Source: Eutreptiella sp. 'Long Island Sound 2002'
Lineage: Eukaryota > Euglenozoa > Euglenophyceae > Eutreptiales > Eutreptiaceae
Assembly: GCA_964036045.1 (NCBI GenBank)
Contig: OZ038378.1
Location: forward strand, 183,670,944-183,734,943
DNA: 64,000 nucleotides
Reading direction: 5' to 3'
Below the pieces are notes generated by a model, which was not told the origin of the DNA, did no database searches, and worked only from the letters and a program-made list of their open reading frames with translations. Positions 9,658-23,500 of this stretch are shown here, in pieces. The number at the start of each line of letters is the position of its first letter. Position 1 is the stretch's first letter. A program made the position numbers and the translations under genes.

Positions 9658-12600
9658 GTGCAGCCTGTGCCCTGCCACATCCCCCGCCAGCCCTGCCCCC
9701 TGCCCCCTGCCTCCTGCCTCGCCCTGCAACCCAACCCCTCCGACAGGACCTTTGCTTGGCTTTCTGCTCTCCTGCCCCTGTCTGCTTCCGCCCTTCTGCT
9801 ACGGTGGTGTCTCACGCCCATGTCCCGTTACCCCTTTTGGCAATATTTTTGACCCCTGCGTGCTGCACCCATGGAGGCGAGTGTTGCTTGTACATTTGCG
9901 CGCCCCCGTGTTTGACTTGTGGCAGGAATTCGGCCCAAATTGGTTTTTGTGTGTTGGCTGTGCATCCCAATCCCTTCGGTGCTACGATGCTTGTCTGGAA
10001 CACACACCCATGAAACAATTGTTGCTGACAAAATTGTATTCCTCCCGGGACAAGTTGTCATTGGCAGCTTATTTGCATGATTCAAGGACCGCATGGTGAC
10101 ATGGTGGTGATGGCATGTACCTGCTTATTGACTGATCGAGATCAGGCATCACTTGCATCCGCCCCCCCCCCCCCGCACACACACACACGGACACACACAC
10201 ACACACACACACAGGTGTTTTGTTTGGTGCCTGCCAGCTGGTGACACTGCATACCCAACCGAAAGCCAAACAGGCACGTACATCGGTAACCTCAACTACA
10301 CGGGCGGCCCCTGGGCTGGTGAACCCCCTGCCTGGCACGACCTCACGGGTCACACAAAATGTCCGCAATCACGCATGAAATTTTGGAAGCATTGCAGCGC
10401 CCGGAGCTCCTGGAAGCTCTGGCTGCTGCCCTTGCGCCACTACTCAGTGGGCGGAGCTCGCCGAAGCCGAAGCCAACGGCATCTGTCGCTGCTGCTACTC
10501 CAGCTGCAACTACAAGGGAAGAGGAGCTCCTCGGCATTATCCGGGAACTGAGAGGCACTGTCAAAGATTTGCGCGCGGCGCTGCAAGCGGCAGGAGGTAC
10601 GCTCACACCCTCGAAAGCACAGGCCAATGCGGCCAAGGATGAAACCCCCTCATACCGGGAGGCGCTACAACGACGAATGAAAGCCCAAAGCAGGCTTGTC
10701 GTGCAGGATGTCCCAGACCTGGGGGAACCACTGCAGCCCACAGCGACTGCGGTGCATGAGATTGAGGGCAAATACGGCTTCACTGCGGTCCAAGGGCGCC
10801 GCATCTACCAGGGAGAGCACAAGACCGCACTCAAATCGCTGCAACAGATAGGAGCAAACAAGCCTGTCAATGATTGGAAAGTCACAGAGGCCACGGCGAA
10901 GGCCTTCGAACACGTCTTGCTTGTGGGACAGCCGCTGGCGGAAGCGCACGCGATAGCAACACAGGCTCTAATGAAATATGACAGCATCCAGAGCGTCAGC
11001 GCACACGTGCTAGCGACGAATTGCAGACGAGGAGTGGTCAATGTGCCAGGCATTCTGGCAGCGCTTGGCAGCTCACGGGAGTGCTTACATATCAAGGATT
11101 TCATTCTCAGTATCAAGGTCGTTACCAAACGTATGTCTTGGGAAGTCAAGAGGGACCCGGGTGTGACTGTGATCCCGCCTGAGCATTCCATTCTGCTTTG
11201 CTGGGAACGACCCAGGGACGGAGTTGAAGGAAAGGACACGGAGCCAGAGGTTCTACCTCAGGACAAAGCCGCAATTCGGATAGTGTGCTGCTTAGACCCT
11301 TCCGCACTGCGCGCGGGACAGGACAGCACCAAAGTCAAGGCATCCCGCTGGGCTGAAAACACGTGCTGGGAGCTGACAGCCCCCCTACTCCAGCCGGCTC
11401 TCACCAGTCCCCCACCCATGCAAGTGGGCAAGAGGGGTAGCAAGTATGAAGTCACGGTGGTGCTACCAGCGCCCATGGCTAAGCAGGTGCTCTGCAGCAG
11501 TGGCAAAATCGTCGGCCTGGAATACAGGTTGTTTATGAGCAAAACCGTCGATGTCGATGACCTGAAGGCCAACATGGTCTGGGTCAAGCTCCCTCCATCC
11601 AACAAGCGCTCCATTTCGGAGCAGTGGCGCAGATTAAGCAAGCAGCCTTGGTTCGCAGGCCTCATGGCAGGGGACAAGGACGACAGACTCGGGGTACGAG
11701 TATGGGGGGGGGCTGTCTTGCCCGAAACCAGGGAGGAGATCGCAGGACTGTTGGGCATACAACTCACCACCCCAATGACACGAGTGAGAGTGAGAGGCTA
11801 TGGGATTTCTATGGGCCTTGTCTCAGGGTCGCAGTCTGCGGCCCAAAGGGAGGCTGACCGCGTTTTCGGCGCCAACACTGTCAAAGTGCAACGATGTCAA
11901 CACCTGAAACACAGTGGGCTGATCAACCCTGTGTTTGATATGGATATTACGGGAGTCCCCCCAGACTGGGAGGGCTGCACTGCACCGGCGAAAGATTCGC
12001 GGATGCCTGTCCGTAGGTGGCACCTATGTCTGCGTAAATCCACTGGCCCCTCATACACCCCAGTGGGGAAAAACACGACGCTCCCTGCGATCCAGGGGTG
12101 TGTCTTGCCTGATGATGAAGAAATGGAGGACTCGCCTGCAGGAGCCCCTGCGGCAGAGGAGGATGAGAGCATTCTCTGAACCCCCCCCCCCCCTGGAAGA
12201 TGGCACTGAGTCACAGGTCCTCTAAAATTCGTTCAGACAAACGTTACCTCTTTGCGCGTTCATCACGAGGACGTATTCAATTTTCAGGCAGATGTGATTG
12301 GAATGGAAGAAACCCGGCTCACTGAGGCTGGGCAACGCTGCATGAGGGCAATTGCAAAAGATTGGGGCTGGGAATGCCACTGGGGAAAACCCCTGGGCTC
12401 CCCAACGGGGGGCATCTGGGGAGCTCCCCAAGGAGGGGTGGGACTTTTGTTCAGGAAGGGCTGGAGTGTCCGCAAGGTTGAGCCAGATCCAGACGACCCG
12501 ATTGCCTGCAGGCTGTGGCATTCGGGGCGCTGGCTACACACACGGGCAGGAATCGGTGCAGGGCACTGTGTGCTGAACATATTTGTAGCCTATGGCATAC

Positions 12601-15600
12601 CAGGCAACGAATCTTTGAACCAGGAGTTCTGGGAGCAGGTGGTCTGCTATATGAGCAAACTAGGCAATGCCGGATGCATCCTGCTAACGGACGCAAATTT
12701 CAATTTCGACCTGCTGCACAAAGTTCCTGCCGCACTCCTGACGGCGCTGGCAGACGGCTGGCTGGTGGATGCCGACCGCACTTTTAGCGTTCTCCATGGC
12801 ACGCCATGTGCATGTGGCTTCACGACAGCAGGCAAACCCCCCAACCGCATTGACGGCCTCCTGGTCACCCCAGCGCAAGCAGGCACGTTGACTGATGTCA
12901 CAGCGCTGAAGTCTCATTCCCTCCCTGGGCATGCTCCAGTGTGCTTCACTTTCTCGCTTGACGCCCCAATGCAGAAAGTTGTTAAAATGAAGAAACTGCC
13001 TCCTTTCTCCCCCCCCCCCAGATCAGCTGAGGACACTCAGAAAATCTGTGACTCGCTGCTCCGGCCACACAAGGCAGGTTGGAATGCCCTGCTGCAACAA
13101 GGGAATGTCAATGACATTTGGAACAGGTGGACCTGGCTGGCCGAGGAAGTAGGCATGGCGCTCACATGCACGCATCTTACACTGGACACCCCCAGCCCCA
13201 CACTCCCATTTGCACCCAAGAGTGCCCCACGGGGACGTGGCACGGAGCGAATGTTGCAGGACACTACGCTAGCTCCGACAGGCCTGGCGCCCAACGGCGG
13301 CCCACGCACGCGCATACTTTCCAAAATCACGGGGACCTTGGGAGCCCTTCGTTCGGTCATCCAGTGGCAACGTGCCCAGCTGGGCATCAGGGGCAAACGA
13401 GTCCCGGCATCCGCCAAACGCAAAGCCAGCCAGGTTTTCAGGCCAGGGGTGGTGCCCAGACAGGTGGAACTATCGTGGCAGGCCGCGTGCCGCCGCATGC
13501 GCAAAACGGCGCTGGCCTTTCGTGAGGACCTGCTGCTTCATGAATTTGTGGCCAGTGCCCCTGACCCCTCCCTCCCACTCATACGCCCCCTGCCAACGCT
13601 GGTAGACTGCATGTCGCTGTATGACAGCCTGTGCGCACTGGGGAAGAGATATGCCCGATATGAAGAGCGCACGCGCATTGATAAATGGAAATCCAAAATG
13701 GACCAGGCCTGGCTGGACAGGCCAAAGGAGGTTTATCAGTGGATACAGAACGAGTACCAACCTCCTCTGGTTATGCTCCTGGACCCAGACACAAGCCAAC
13801 CAACGGCGAACATCCCCCGCATGGATGAAATTCTTCATGCCTCTTGGGACCAGGTTATGCGAAAATATGCAGACACCCCAGAGCCAGACGTGCACGCTTT
13901 TGCACAGAAGTATGGTAAGTTTCTGATAAAGGGAGTGCAGATGCAGTCCACCCCTATCACAGGGTCCCGGCTCGCGCAACGCCTTAGAAAAATGGGTGTT
14001 CACACAGCCACCGGCCTGGATGGCTGGTGTGTTTCGGACCTACTACTGCTGCCCACCTGTCTGCTGGACATGCTGTCAGAAATTCTGTTTCTAGTTGAGG
14101 CAACAGGAACCTGGCCCAGGGTCCTGGCGAGGGGATACGTCTCGCTGATCCCGAAAGGGGAAGGGATGATGCCGATGCAGCAACGCCCACTGTCCGTACT
14201 GTCCCAGATCTATAGGGTCTGGGCAGGGATCAGGTTAGAAGAGTGCATGGTGTGGCAGGAACTGTGGATCCACCCGCACGCTTACGGTTTTCGCAAGAAG
14301 CGCGGCGCCACTGATGCGGCCGCCTTTATCTCCATGCTCATTGAGCTACACAAACTGATGAAAGCAGTTCTGCATGGTTTTGGATTAGACTACATAAAAT
14401 GCTTCGATTTAATCCCACAATCCATTGTACTGCATATTGCACTGACGCAGGGGATGGATTTGGGCACACACAGGGCCCTCTCTGGCATGTATCGCACTCT
14501 CACAAGGTGCTTTAAAATAATGGGGTGTTTGGCCAGTTTTTTCGATGCCACCAATGGCATCCTCCAGGGCTGCCCATTGAGTGTGATACTCATCAATCTC
14601 CTGACCTCGGTCTGGAAGCGGGTGCTGGATGCACAGCAACAGGGCATCAAAGTCGCAGTACAGGCCCTCCCCCCCAGCGATCAGCCAGCGCAGGCCCTGC
14701 ACTTCATCCTAACTGCCCTTGGGTATGCGGATGACACTTATGGGTTTGCAGCCGGAAGCAATACCCTCACCCCCCTGCTAGACTGCACCACTGACTGGCT
14801 TGAGGACACGGGTCAAGGGGTGAACGCGAAGAAATCTGTCGGTTTTTCGTCAGACGCCCGTCACCTAGTGAAGGCGGCATTACAGGGGGTGCCCTTCCCT
14901 ATCTCTTCTGAGTTTAAGTCCCTGGGCGCGGGGGTCCGCACCACGGACGCGACTTGTTCGGGACCGCTCATCAAGAAAAGGATTTCCAGAGCCTGCAGCC
15001 TCCTGGATAGGGTGCATGGCGCTCAGGGCAATTTTGAAAGGAGATGCGACATCATCTCCACAATGATCACGGCCACTGGCCTGCACGCAGCAGAAATAGT
15101 GCCACTTCAGCCCAGAGACCTCCTGCCCTTCGAGACTAAGGTCATGCAGACCATTTGGGGACGGTCACGGCCCGGTAGGGCCAAAGAAATTTTTTTCACC
15201 TTGCTGTGCAAAGGGCACCGGATTGCACCCACCCTGGTACTTAAGTATCATCGCATCCTGTGGCTATCCCAGCTGTGTCGCACCAGGGGTGCTGGACAGA
15301 TCACAGCCCAGGCCATTTGGGAGATGACATCATTTCACAAAGGCTCCGGCCCATACGGCCGGGCCATGTCCACAGCACAGGAGTGTGGCTGGGTTGCTAC
15401 GCAGGGATGGTGGGGATGGAAAGTGCCTGGGCGCAAGGAACCCCTCCTCCTATACGGGGATAAAAACACTGTCAAGCACGAGGTACGTGAGCAGCTGCGC
15501 TCGCAAATGCTGGACAGCCTGGTTCAGAGGCGTCCCCGCCTGTTCGCGGGGGCTCATTACACCACATGCCGGCGCCTGGTCCAGCCCAGCATAGCGTCAT

Positions 15601-17452
15601 TTGCCACAGAGCTACAGCGCTCTCTCCTGCGGGGCATCCTATCAGGAGCAACCTGGACAGCCCTCCGGGCCTATCAACGTGGCATGCGAGCCACATCCAC
15701 GTGCCCGTACTGCGGCAATGCTCCGGAAAACGAGGAGCACATTTTTTGGCAGTGTTCAGCCTGGAGCACGGTGCGGGACGCCCACCTGCCGGGCATCAGG
15801 ACGGCGGCAGCACAGATCACAGGCCTTCCCCTCATGGACCAGTGGCCCTCATGTTTACGACTTTGTGGGTTAGCCCCAGAGTTAGACACAGACAGCGTCA
15901 AGTCAGGGACAGCGCTCGCATTCATGACAGCTCTGCACAATATGTTAGTAGCCGTCTTGCAGGCCCGCAAGTTACGAGACACACAATCCCCCATGCTTTT
16001 CATGGGGTCGAACCTCTCACAGCAGCTTCGGCAATACCCGTACCACCAACTGGTGGGACCCCTCCCCAGACCGGAAGACAAAGGGTTACTTCTTTTGCGT
16101 ACCCCTAAGAAGGTGGAATGGCAGTGGGAAATGCCCTTTTTGGCGGACCTGCTGCGCTGGCTGAGGGAACTGCACTGGGCCCCTGAACCAGGCACGGTGA
16201 CGTTCTTGGAACTTGCACTGGACTTTGAGGAATTTGCGCAACGCACCCTCCCACACGCTCCACAGGCAAAATTTAAGGGCACCACCCTTTCGCTGCAAGA
16301 GAGAGGCCGGGTCTTACGACTGGCAATGGCAAATGCGCAGCGCCTGGTCACCAAAGGCCATTTGCATCAGGCGCGTGTGGTCACACGCTGCAGCTCTTTA
16401 GTTCCTTTGGGGGGGCCGGCACTCTGCGGCCTGAACTGCCGCCCTTATTTCACTTGCCGCAGTGCCATGAACATGCACGTTCAGCAGTTAGCGGCATACT
16501 GTGAGCGCACATGGGCCACCAAGGTTGGTCTCAACAGGATACACAAACTGCGCCCGCACACACACAGGCCACGCAGAACAGCGCAGGAAGTGGAGGAGCA
16601 TCGGCTACAGCGTGCACTCCAGGGGAATCTGCAGTTGGGGCTGGCCCCGCCCTCGGAGCAGACCACTTTTGCCAAAGGGGGGGGGGGGCTGCTCCTCCTT
16701 TGCAGCTGATTTCTTCCCTGTGATAGGGGATGGGAAGCTCCCACAGCGCCCCTACACCGGGACACGCAGGCGCGCAAACACACACAGGGGGCCACCACCG
16801 GCGCCGCCGGCTGATCCGTCAAAGTGTGCCCAGCACTCGGCTGACGCATGCACGACCTGCAAGAGATTTCGGCGCACAGCTGAAGCGTGCTGTGCGCTGG
16901 GACATCACGCTGATGACCACATAGCACGCAGACCGCAACTGCAACTGTGCCCACTGCATGGCCTGCCACCGTGCCCGAGGTGCACACTCAAGCAAAGGGG
17001 AGTGCGCCACTGCTGTCAGCGGGGACACCATAAAGTGTGCACCCCAGTGCCTGCGCGCCGGAAACGCCCACTTGCTGCACATGCACAACTGCCCAACAAA
17101 CGACCACGCCTGCAAGGGCCTGCACGTATCTCAACGGGTCTGCTGAGGTCCCCACACCAACCCCCCACCCCTCCAGCCCCCAAGCGCAGGAGGCCGAAAA
17201 CACCCCCCCCTCCGTCCCCACCTGCCCCAGTTCCACGGGGGCTGGAGGAGACCGTGGCCGAGGATGTCGCCCGCCCGCTTTTCGTGACGAGGCACGGGAG
17301 AGCAAACACTCTGGATACTTAGCCAGTAAAATACAGAGGTTCTGATTCCGCAGAAGGGAGGGAAACAACGTCGCAAAGAGGCCTCAGCAGACCTGAGCCA
17401 AATGGGGCGTCCAGCCCAACGCTGCACAAGGATCCACCTCTAAAAGTACAGA

Positions 17453-17510
<58 letters not shown>

Positions 17511-20500
17511 ACACCTCCAGTTTGTATGTAAGTGGGGATGCCAAGACAAAACATTGTGTTCCGCTTGTTTCATTCATGAGCACTATCCTCCTGTTTGCCT
17601 GCCCCTGCCGTGCCATATGCCCGCGTCCAGGTCCATTGTGTATGGTGGGCGCTGAATGACGCAGTACGAAAGCCCACAGAAAAGGGCAGTCCAAGGAGCG
17701 GTGCTGGCTTATACGTTAGGCCATGAGCGCCCATGAGGAGACCTTTTTGGGAAAAGATCGCACATGACACATCCTCAAAGTGATCCGCGCGGCGTGGGGG
17801 ATCATTTGGAGGGGGTCTGTGTCGGGGTATCAGGGATCCCCAGGGCTCCTTTTAACAACTCAGCACCATTGGGGGGTCCCCCCCCCCCCTGAACCCCCCC
17901 CCCCAAGTGATTCGGCCAAATTAATCTCCGGGCCGACCAATCAAAATTTTTCTTCGAGGCCTTTGGCGCTTCTCAAAACTCAGCACGGGTGGGTGGGGGG
18001 AGGGGGGTCCCCCCTCCCTGACCCTCTTGGGGTGGCCGTTGTTGGTCCGCCAAATTTGGTAATTCGCACTTTCCCATCCAGACGCCCGGGGGAGGGGGGG
18101 ATGAACCGAACCATAAAGGTCTGGAACAATGGACCGGCCAAGCAGCGGCGGGTGGTCCCCGCCCCCGGGGCGGGGGGTGGCAGCCAATCGGCCTCAAAAA
18201 TTGGAGAGTGTGGGGAGGGGCTGGAGGGGGCAAAGGTCCAATTGGCAGGGACCATTATTCTGGTTGCCTCCAAAGGCCCGAGAAGGAAAATTGTGTCCAG
18301 TGTAGCCTCCCACGGACATGCGCAGGACCTGTGCAGGTTATCACGCGTTGCTCGCACCGGGTTGGCTTTTGGGGGTCCGCCATTGTTGTGGTCAGGGCTG
18401 GGGTCTCGCTAGGGGGCTCCAGTGACCCCCTCCCATCGGAGTGGAAAGCCCGCCCTGTCCAGTGTGCTGCACCCAGTCGATGTTTCTCGGGGAAACCCCC
18501 CCAGCCTTCCCCCATACCGTGCAAACTTTAAAGATTTGCGGAAATATTTAATTCTGTCGGCAACGTGTCTTTATATGAAAAAAAACAAATTCAAAAAATG
18601 AATTAATTTTTTAGGGCCAGGCGTTGGAAACAATAAAAGGGTGCGCAAAAGTGCGCAAAAATTAATTAATTTTGTGTGCGGATGTCCCTGTATTCCTCTT
18701 CTTTTGCAGACACAATGCTCAGTTTGCAATCATTTTTTCAAGTTATCCCCCATGAAACTGCTGTGGCCCGCTTTGCAGCTGAAGGCCACAGGGCAGAAAT
18801 CTCTGATTTTTGTCGTGGGATTGTCCGTGGTCCGGCTTTCCGTCCCCCGTGACAGGCTGGCATTTATTTAGTGTCTCATTATATTGATGGTCACATATGG
18901 GGAAAACCAACAGTGCATGTGAGTCCCAGTTTCTGTGTCCCGGAAGGTCAGATTTTGTGCATGTGTTTTCCACGTTGCGGTGTAGAAATTGGGACCCTGA
19001 AACTGGTGACAAGCATCAGACCAAATTTAGAAATTCCCGGCATGGCGGCAGGGGCTGGTAGGTGCAGAAATTGGGACCCTGGGACCAGGGACAAGCAGCA
19101 TCATCATACCAGAGCGCCTTGAAAAGCATCCATTCACGAAGAGCATAATCATTTGTACGAAAGAATTTGGTTGCGCAAGATGCGCAAAAAAAATGCAAAA
19201 AAAGAAATAATTTTTGGGTCAAATAGCTACGCAAAAATTGAAATTTGTAAAAAAAAATTCGCAAAAATAAATTAATTTTTCCGAATTCTGGCTGTATGCG
19301 CAAAATTTTGCAAAAAAAAAAAATTCAAATCGGCCTGCGCAAAAATTAGGGTTCCGCGAAATTCAAAAGTTTGCACGGTATATCTGGGCAGATGCGGGCG
19401 CCCGGGTCTTCGGGGGGAGCCTGGAACCCCCATTAGTCGGCACGCCGAGGACTGTGCAGGCCGCCCGCTGTCCGCGTCGGGCCTCAGTTTCTGTGGCACT
19501 GGTGCGGAAAAGGGCTCACGTTCCGGCAGGCCTGTTGCCCTCTTTCCTGTGGTCGGAGGTGAGGAGGGCCCGTAGGGGCGCACACGGGCGTGCCAAGCCA
19601 CGTGCGTGTGAATACCGCATGAGGGCAAGGCAGGGAGATCAGCTCCAGGCTATTGTAAAAGGAGAACCCCCCCGCGCGGGTGGGTGGGTTGGGTGGGTCA
19701 GAGGCAAAAAAAAGGTTTGTGTACCGAAAGCCGGCCTCAAATTTCCGGCCCCTTTGATAAATTTCACTTTTTGCCGAAGGAAAGTATTTCTGATGCGGGT
19801 GGGTGGATGGGTCGGCCGGGCTGGCCAGGGCCCCAAACAACCCCCCCATCCCCCGGGGTCCTTAAGCAATAGCCTGACGGGCTCACGCACCCGGTGTTCC
19901 GCAGGGGTGGCCGTTCCAGCGGTGGCGCGCACCACGAATTTGGTGGAGGACTTGGGCCGTGTGGAGCATGTGTTCTCTGACAAGACCGGCACTTTGACGC
20001 AAAACCGCATGGATTTTCTCAAGTGCGTGATCGGCGGTGAACGGTGCCTCCTCCCCCACATTCCCGTCCCTCCTCCACACAGCCTTGGCCGCGGAGGCAG
20101 AGGCAAAGGCAAAAGCAGAGGGACAGGCAGACGCAGACCTCAGCGTTTGTCCAGAGGGTTGTGTGATGCCAATCCGCACAGACAAAGTCTGTGCACCTCT
20201 TCCCTCTCTCTTAGTGGTGGAGATAGAGTGTATCCTAACAATCGTAATTGCGGTGTCCGACAATACCCCAAGCTCAACCATCCGCACTAGCCGCCGTGGT
20301 GGTGAGTGTCGGTGAGTGGCAAAAATTCCCATTTTTCCGTCGGTGACTGCGGTGAGTTGACTTCTTATCAAGGGTACTGTGGAGAAGGCCTACAACCCCC
20401 CCGGAAAAATGGGGGAAATGGGACTGTGAAAACGGGGTATTCCGTCCCATTTTTCTCTCAAATCCCCCTGTTTCTCCCTTTTTTCTCTGATTTCCCCCAT

Positions 20501-23500
20501 TTTTCTCCTACTCTGGAAGTTGTTCCTACATTTTCCATCTTGATTTGTTTCTCCCCATTTCCCCCCATTTTCCCCATTTTCCCCATTTTTCCAGATTCCA
20601 AAAACCTGGTTAGGTGAGCGCGGATGCTTGCAAACTCCCGAAGTGTGTATCGCATGTGTATCCCCATTTTTCTTCATTTGTAGTCCTATGTGCTCAGTTC
20701 CCCAGTCCTTCGTTCCCTTGCGGCTCTTCCCCAGACACGATGAAGCAATTTGCTTTGAAACCGCATCTTACAGCTCCCGCTGCAAAGGGACCGGGCATGT
20801 TAATATAGCATGGATGGCCAGGATCTCATTCTTTTTTTCATGTATCCTCCAAAATTCCAAAGTGTGTATCTTGTGTGTGTCCCAAAAACAAAAAGTATGT
20901 ATCCCGTGATGTTCGTGCTACGCACTATCTCCACCTCTGCTCTCTCTGCGGCGCCGCTCCCCCTGTCCCTTCTCCCGCTGCCTGTGCCTCTCCTCAAAGC
21001 GCCCCTCCCTTTCGCTCTCCCCACATTGCCTCACAACCCCGTCCACAGGTACGGCATCGGTGTCACGGAGGTTCAGAAGGCGGATGCGGTCAGACTGCAC
21101 GGGAAAGAGCCAACCGTCCGCTACCCTCTTTCCTTCCGCCCAAGGCCTGGCAACAAGTTCTATGACTCTCGGATCTACGATGGGCAGTGGAAGTACGCCC
21201 CCGACGCCAAGCTCATCCGGCGGTTCTTCACGCATTTGGCACTGTGCCACACCGTGACCACGAAGAGCGTCGCGAAGGAGGTCATGAACGCCAATTTGGA
21301 GTGGGATGGCAAAGTGTCTGAGATCCAAGTGTGTGCTTGTTGGGGTCTGCAAGTCCCTGTGTGCCTCCTTGTGCTGTGCGCCCCTTGTCGCTCTGTGCAG
21401 AGGCCGATATGCACGACACCCTTTCTTCCTGGTACAGACCGGCCTTTAACTCCACCCTGATTCGTGCCGAGCGCTGTCGGTTATCCTTCAACCGCAGGGT
21501 TCCGCGTACGGTACAAATTTCAAGAATCTTAAGGCTAGTTAATTCAAAGGGTGCTGTGCGTCGGAACTTTGGAGAACTAAAAAATGAAATTAATTGTAGC
21601 CCAATCATCGTACAAGGACGCAAAAACCTATTGAATCGCAAAAAAAAAAACGAATTCTGGGCCGTTTTGTTTGTACGCTCAAGAGTCACAGCAACTACAG
21701 TCACATCATTTCAGTCAACAAAATGACACATGCTGACCATTGACAAACAACGCTCTCATCTGCTCTGTCTGCACAGGACTTGAAATCACTCATTTGTCCA
21801 ACGTGTGCATCGTACCAAGGCCTCTTCATGCTGTTGCTATTGCTCTTGGGCTGTGGTAGTACAAATGCAGAAGGTACCAAGCATTGTCTGCAAGCACTGT
21901 GAACGCACCAGGAATGAACAGCAACCAGCCAGGAAGTCCGTGCACACAAAAGCCAAAACAATCGCAAAAAAAAAAATCTCAGACCTGCTGTTGTCATCTT
22001 TCCAAGTTTTGGGTGCGCAAGTACAAGAAAATCGCAAAAAAAGATAATTTCTCAGGAAGACTCGGACCAAAAATGACAATTCCGCGCTTTCTTACAATTT
22101 GTGCAGCAACAGACGCCAGAGCTTTTGGTGCTGCGGTTGCCGCCCTGGGCTCCTGGGGCCGTGGCCTGCCTCTGAATGGTGCTGTATCAGGGTGCTTCGT
22201 AGGGAGTCTTTTTGTTTGCGGACCCCCCCCCCGCCTGGAGTGCAGATGGAGCTGCATGACGCTATGGTAGTGATCCTGGTACTGCCAGGCATGCGGCTGA
22301 ACGCGACAGTAACAATGCCCATGGGGCTGGTACTGAGGAAGCACGGATTGTTAAATGGGGGACATGGCGATCGTGCCCAGCGGCGCGGAGGAGCTGGCCC
22401 AATTGGCAAGGAAAATCACAGAAGAGACCAAGATGGTCCGAATCCTGGCAGCAGGTAGCCTGCTCACGGCCCAGCTCACATCCCGGTATGACTCCCTGCC
22501 ATAAGACATGGTGCAGCAAACTGTCAGGGGGCCAGAGGTGGTGTATGTAACGGTGGCTCAGGGGCACTTGGAGGTGGTACAAAGACGGGGAGTCGTGAGG
22601 CAGTGTCCCTGTGCGTATTCAGGGGTGTGATGGTGCTGAACGGCGCCGATGAAGTGTGACGAAGCCCGCACCACGCAGCAGAGCAAGTACAGGCACATTC
22701 CATAGAATGGGAGTTTAGGCAAAGAAGCCAATTCACCCCCAATTACCCACAATTATCCCCCAAATGACCCACAACGACCCCTGAATGATTCCCCAATGAC
22801 CTCCCAGTGGCGCCCATTGATCACGCACAACAGAAATTTACCCCATAACAATAACGAAAAAATTTTCCATACCTTTTCTAGCCGTGTGTTATGCTACAGG
22901 GCCCTGAGACCACATCATGCCTTGCCCCCCCCCCCCATCCCCCGGAGGTAGTTACAGTGGAGGTGTAAGTGAAGGGCCCGTAAAGCCACGCAACAGCACG
23001 GTGTTGGGTGTAGAGTGCAGACCAGCGCCCCAGGAGGTGCAGGTCTAGAGCCAGCCCACAGGGCCAAGAGCGAGGCCTCAGGGTGATGGAGCGGGCAGCC
23101 CAGGAGACCAAAACCAGAGCCCAATGAGTAGGGGTCGGAGTCCGTGGTCCGCATCTGGAATGGATGCAGGAGAACGCTGCGATGTCAAGAGGGATTTCGT
23201 CTGCGCAGTTGTGCATGCTCTCGTGGTGCGTGGTGGGTGCCCACGGGGAAGGGGGCAGCCGCCCTGTACCCGGCATCCAACGGCATTCTCCGGATCCAGG
23301 TCCAGGGAGCAGGGGAGGGTTGGGTTGGGTTGGGTCACAGCTTGTGCCAAAGGCGGTGTCCCCCGGCCTGTGTGACTTTCCCTCACCTGTGCGACTGGGT
23401 CCCAACCTCCGGTTGTCTGGTCTCACAGCCGCTCAGACTGCTGACGATCCCCGAACCTCACCAAGGCGCTGGCGAGAGGGAGATGCTGCCGTGCCTGTGT

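Larger units (their letters stand above)
10214..17453 (+). mobile_element. Non-LTR retrotransposon 2 (APE type), nearly complete, between CA microsatellites
   Basis: The element is about 7.2 kb: a short 5' UTR (10214-10358), ORF1 (10359-12179), ORF2 (about 12210 to 17322 with one shift) and a ~130 bp 3' UTR. It sits in sense orientation in a flippase intron. Both edges abut (CA)n runs, as expected for a LINE that targets a microsatellite or for insertion into one. The ORFs are long and open and the catalytic residues of EEP and RT are intact, so the copy is young or recently active apart from a G12 shift. No poly(A) tail is seen. Confidence 0.85.
9658..19904 (+). other. Intron of the flippase gene (about 10.2 kb) hosting retrotransposon 2
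   Basis: The donor is GTGCAG and the acceptor CGCAG|GG. The intron contains the CA microsatellite at 10176-10213, retrotransposon 2 (about 10214-17453), a second CA microsatellite (17454-17514) and an AT-rich stretch with repeated GCGCAAAAATTAATT-like words (about 18530-19360). That stretch includes a diverged duplicate of GTGYAGAAATTGGGACCCTG at about 18980 and 19060. No further exon was seen in it. Confidence 0.8.

Noticed and set aside
20457-20600. Polypyrimidine block considered as a repeat element
   Set aside because: Simple intronic pyrimidine-rich sequence without a defined unit or second copy.
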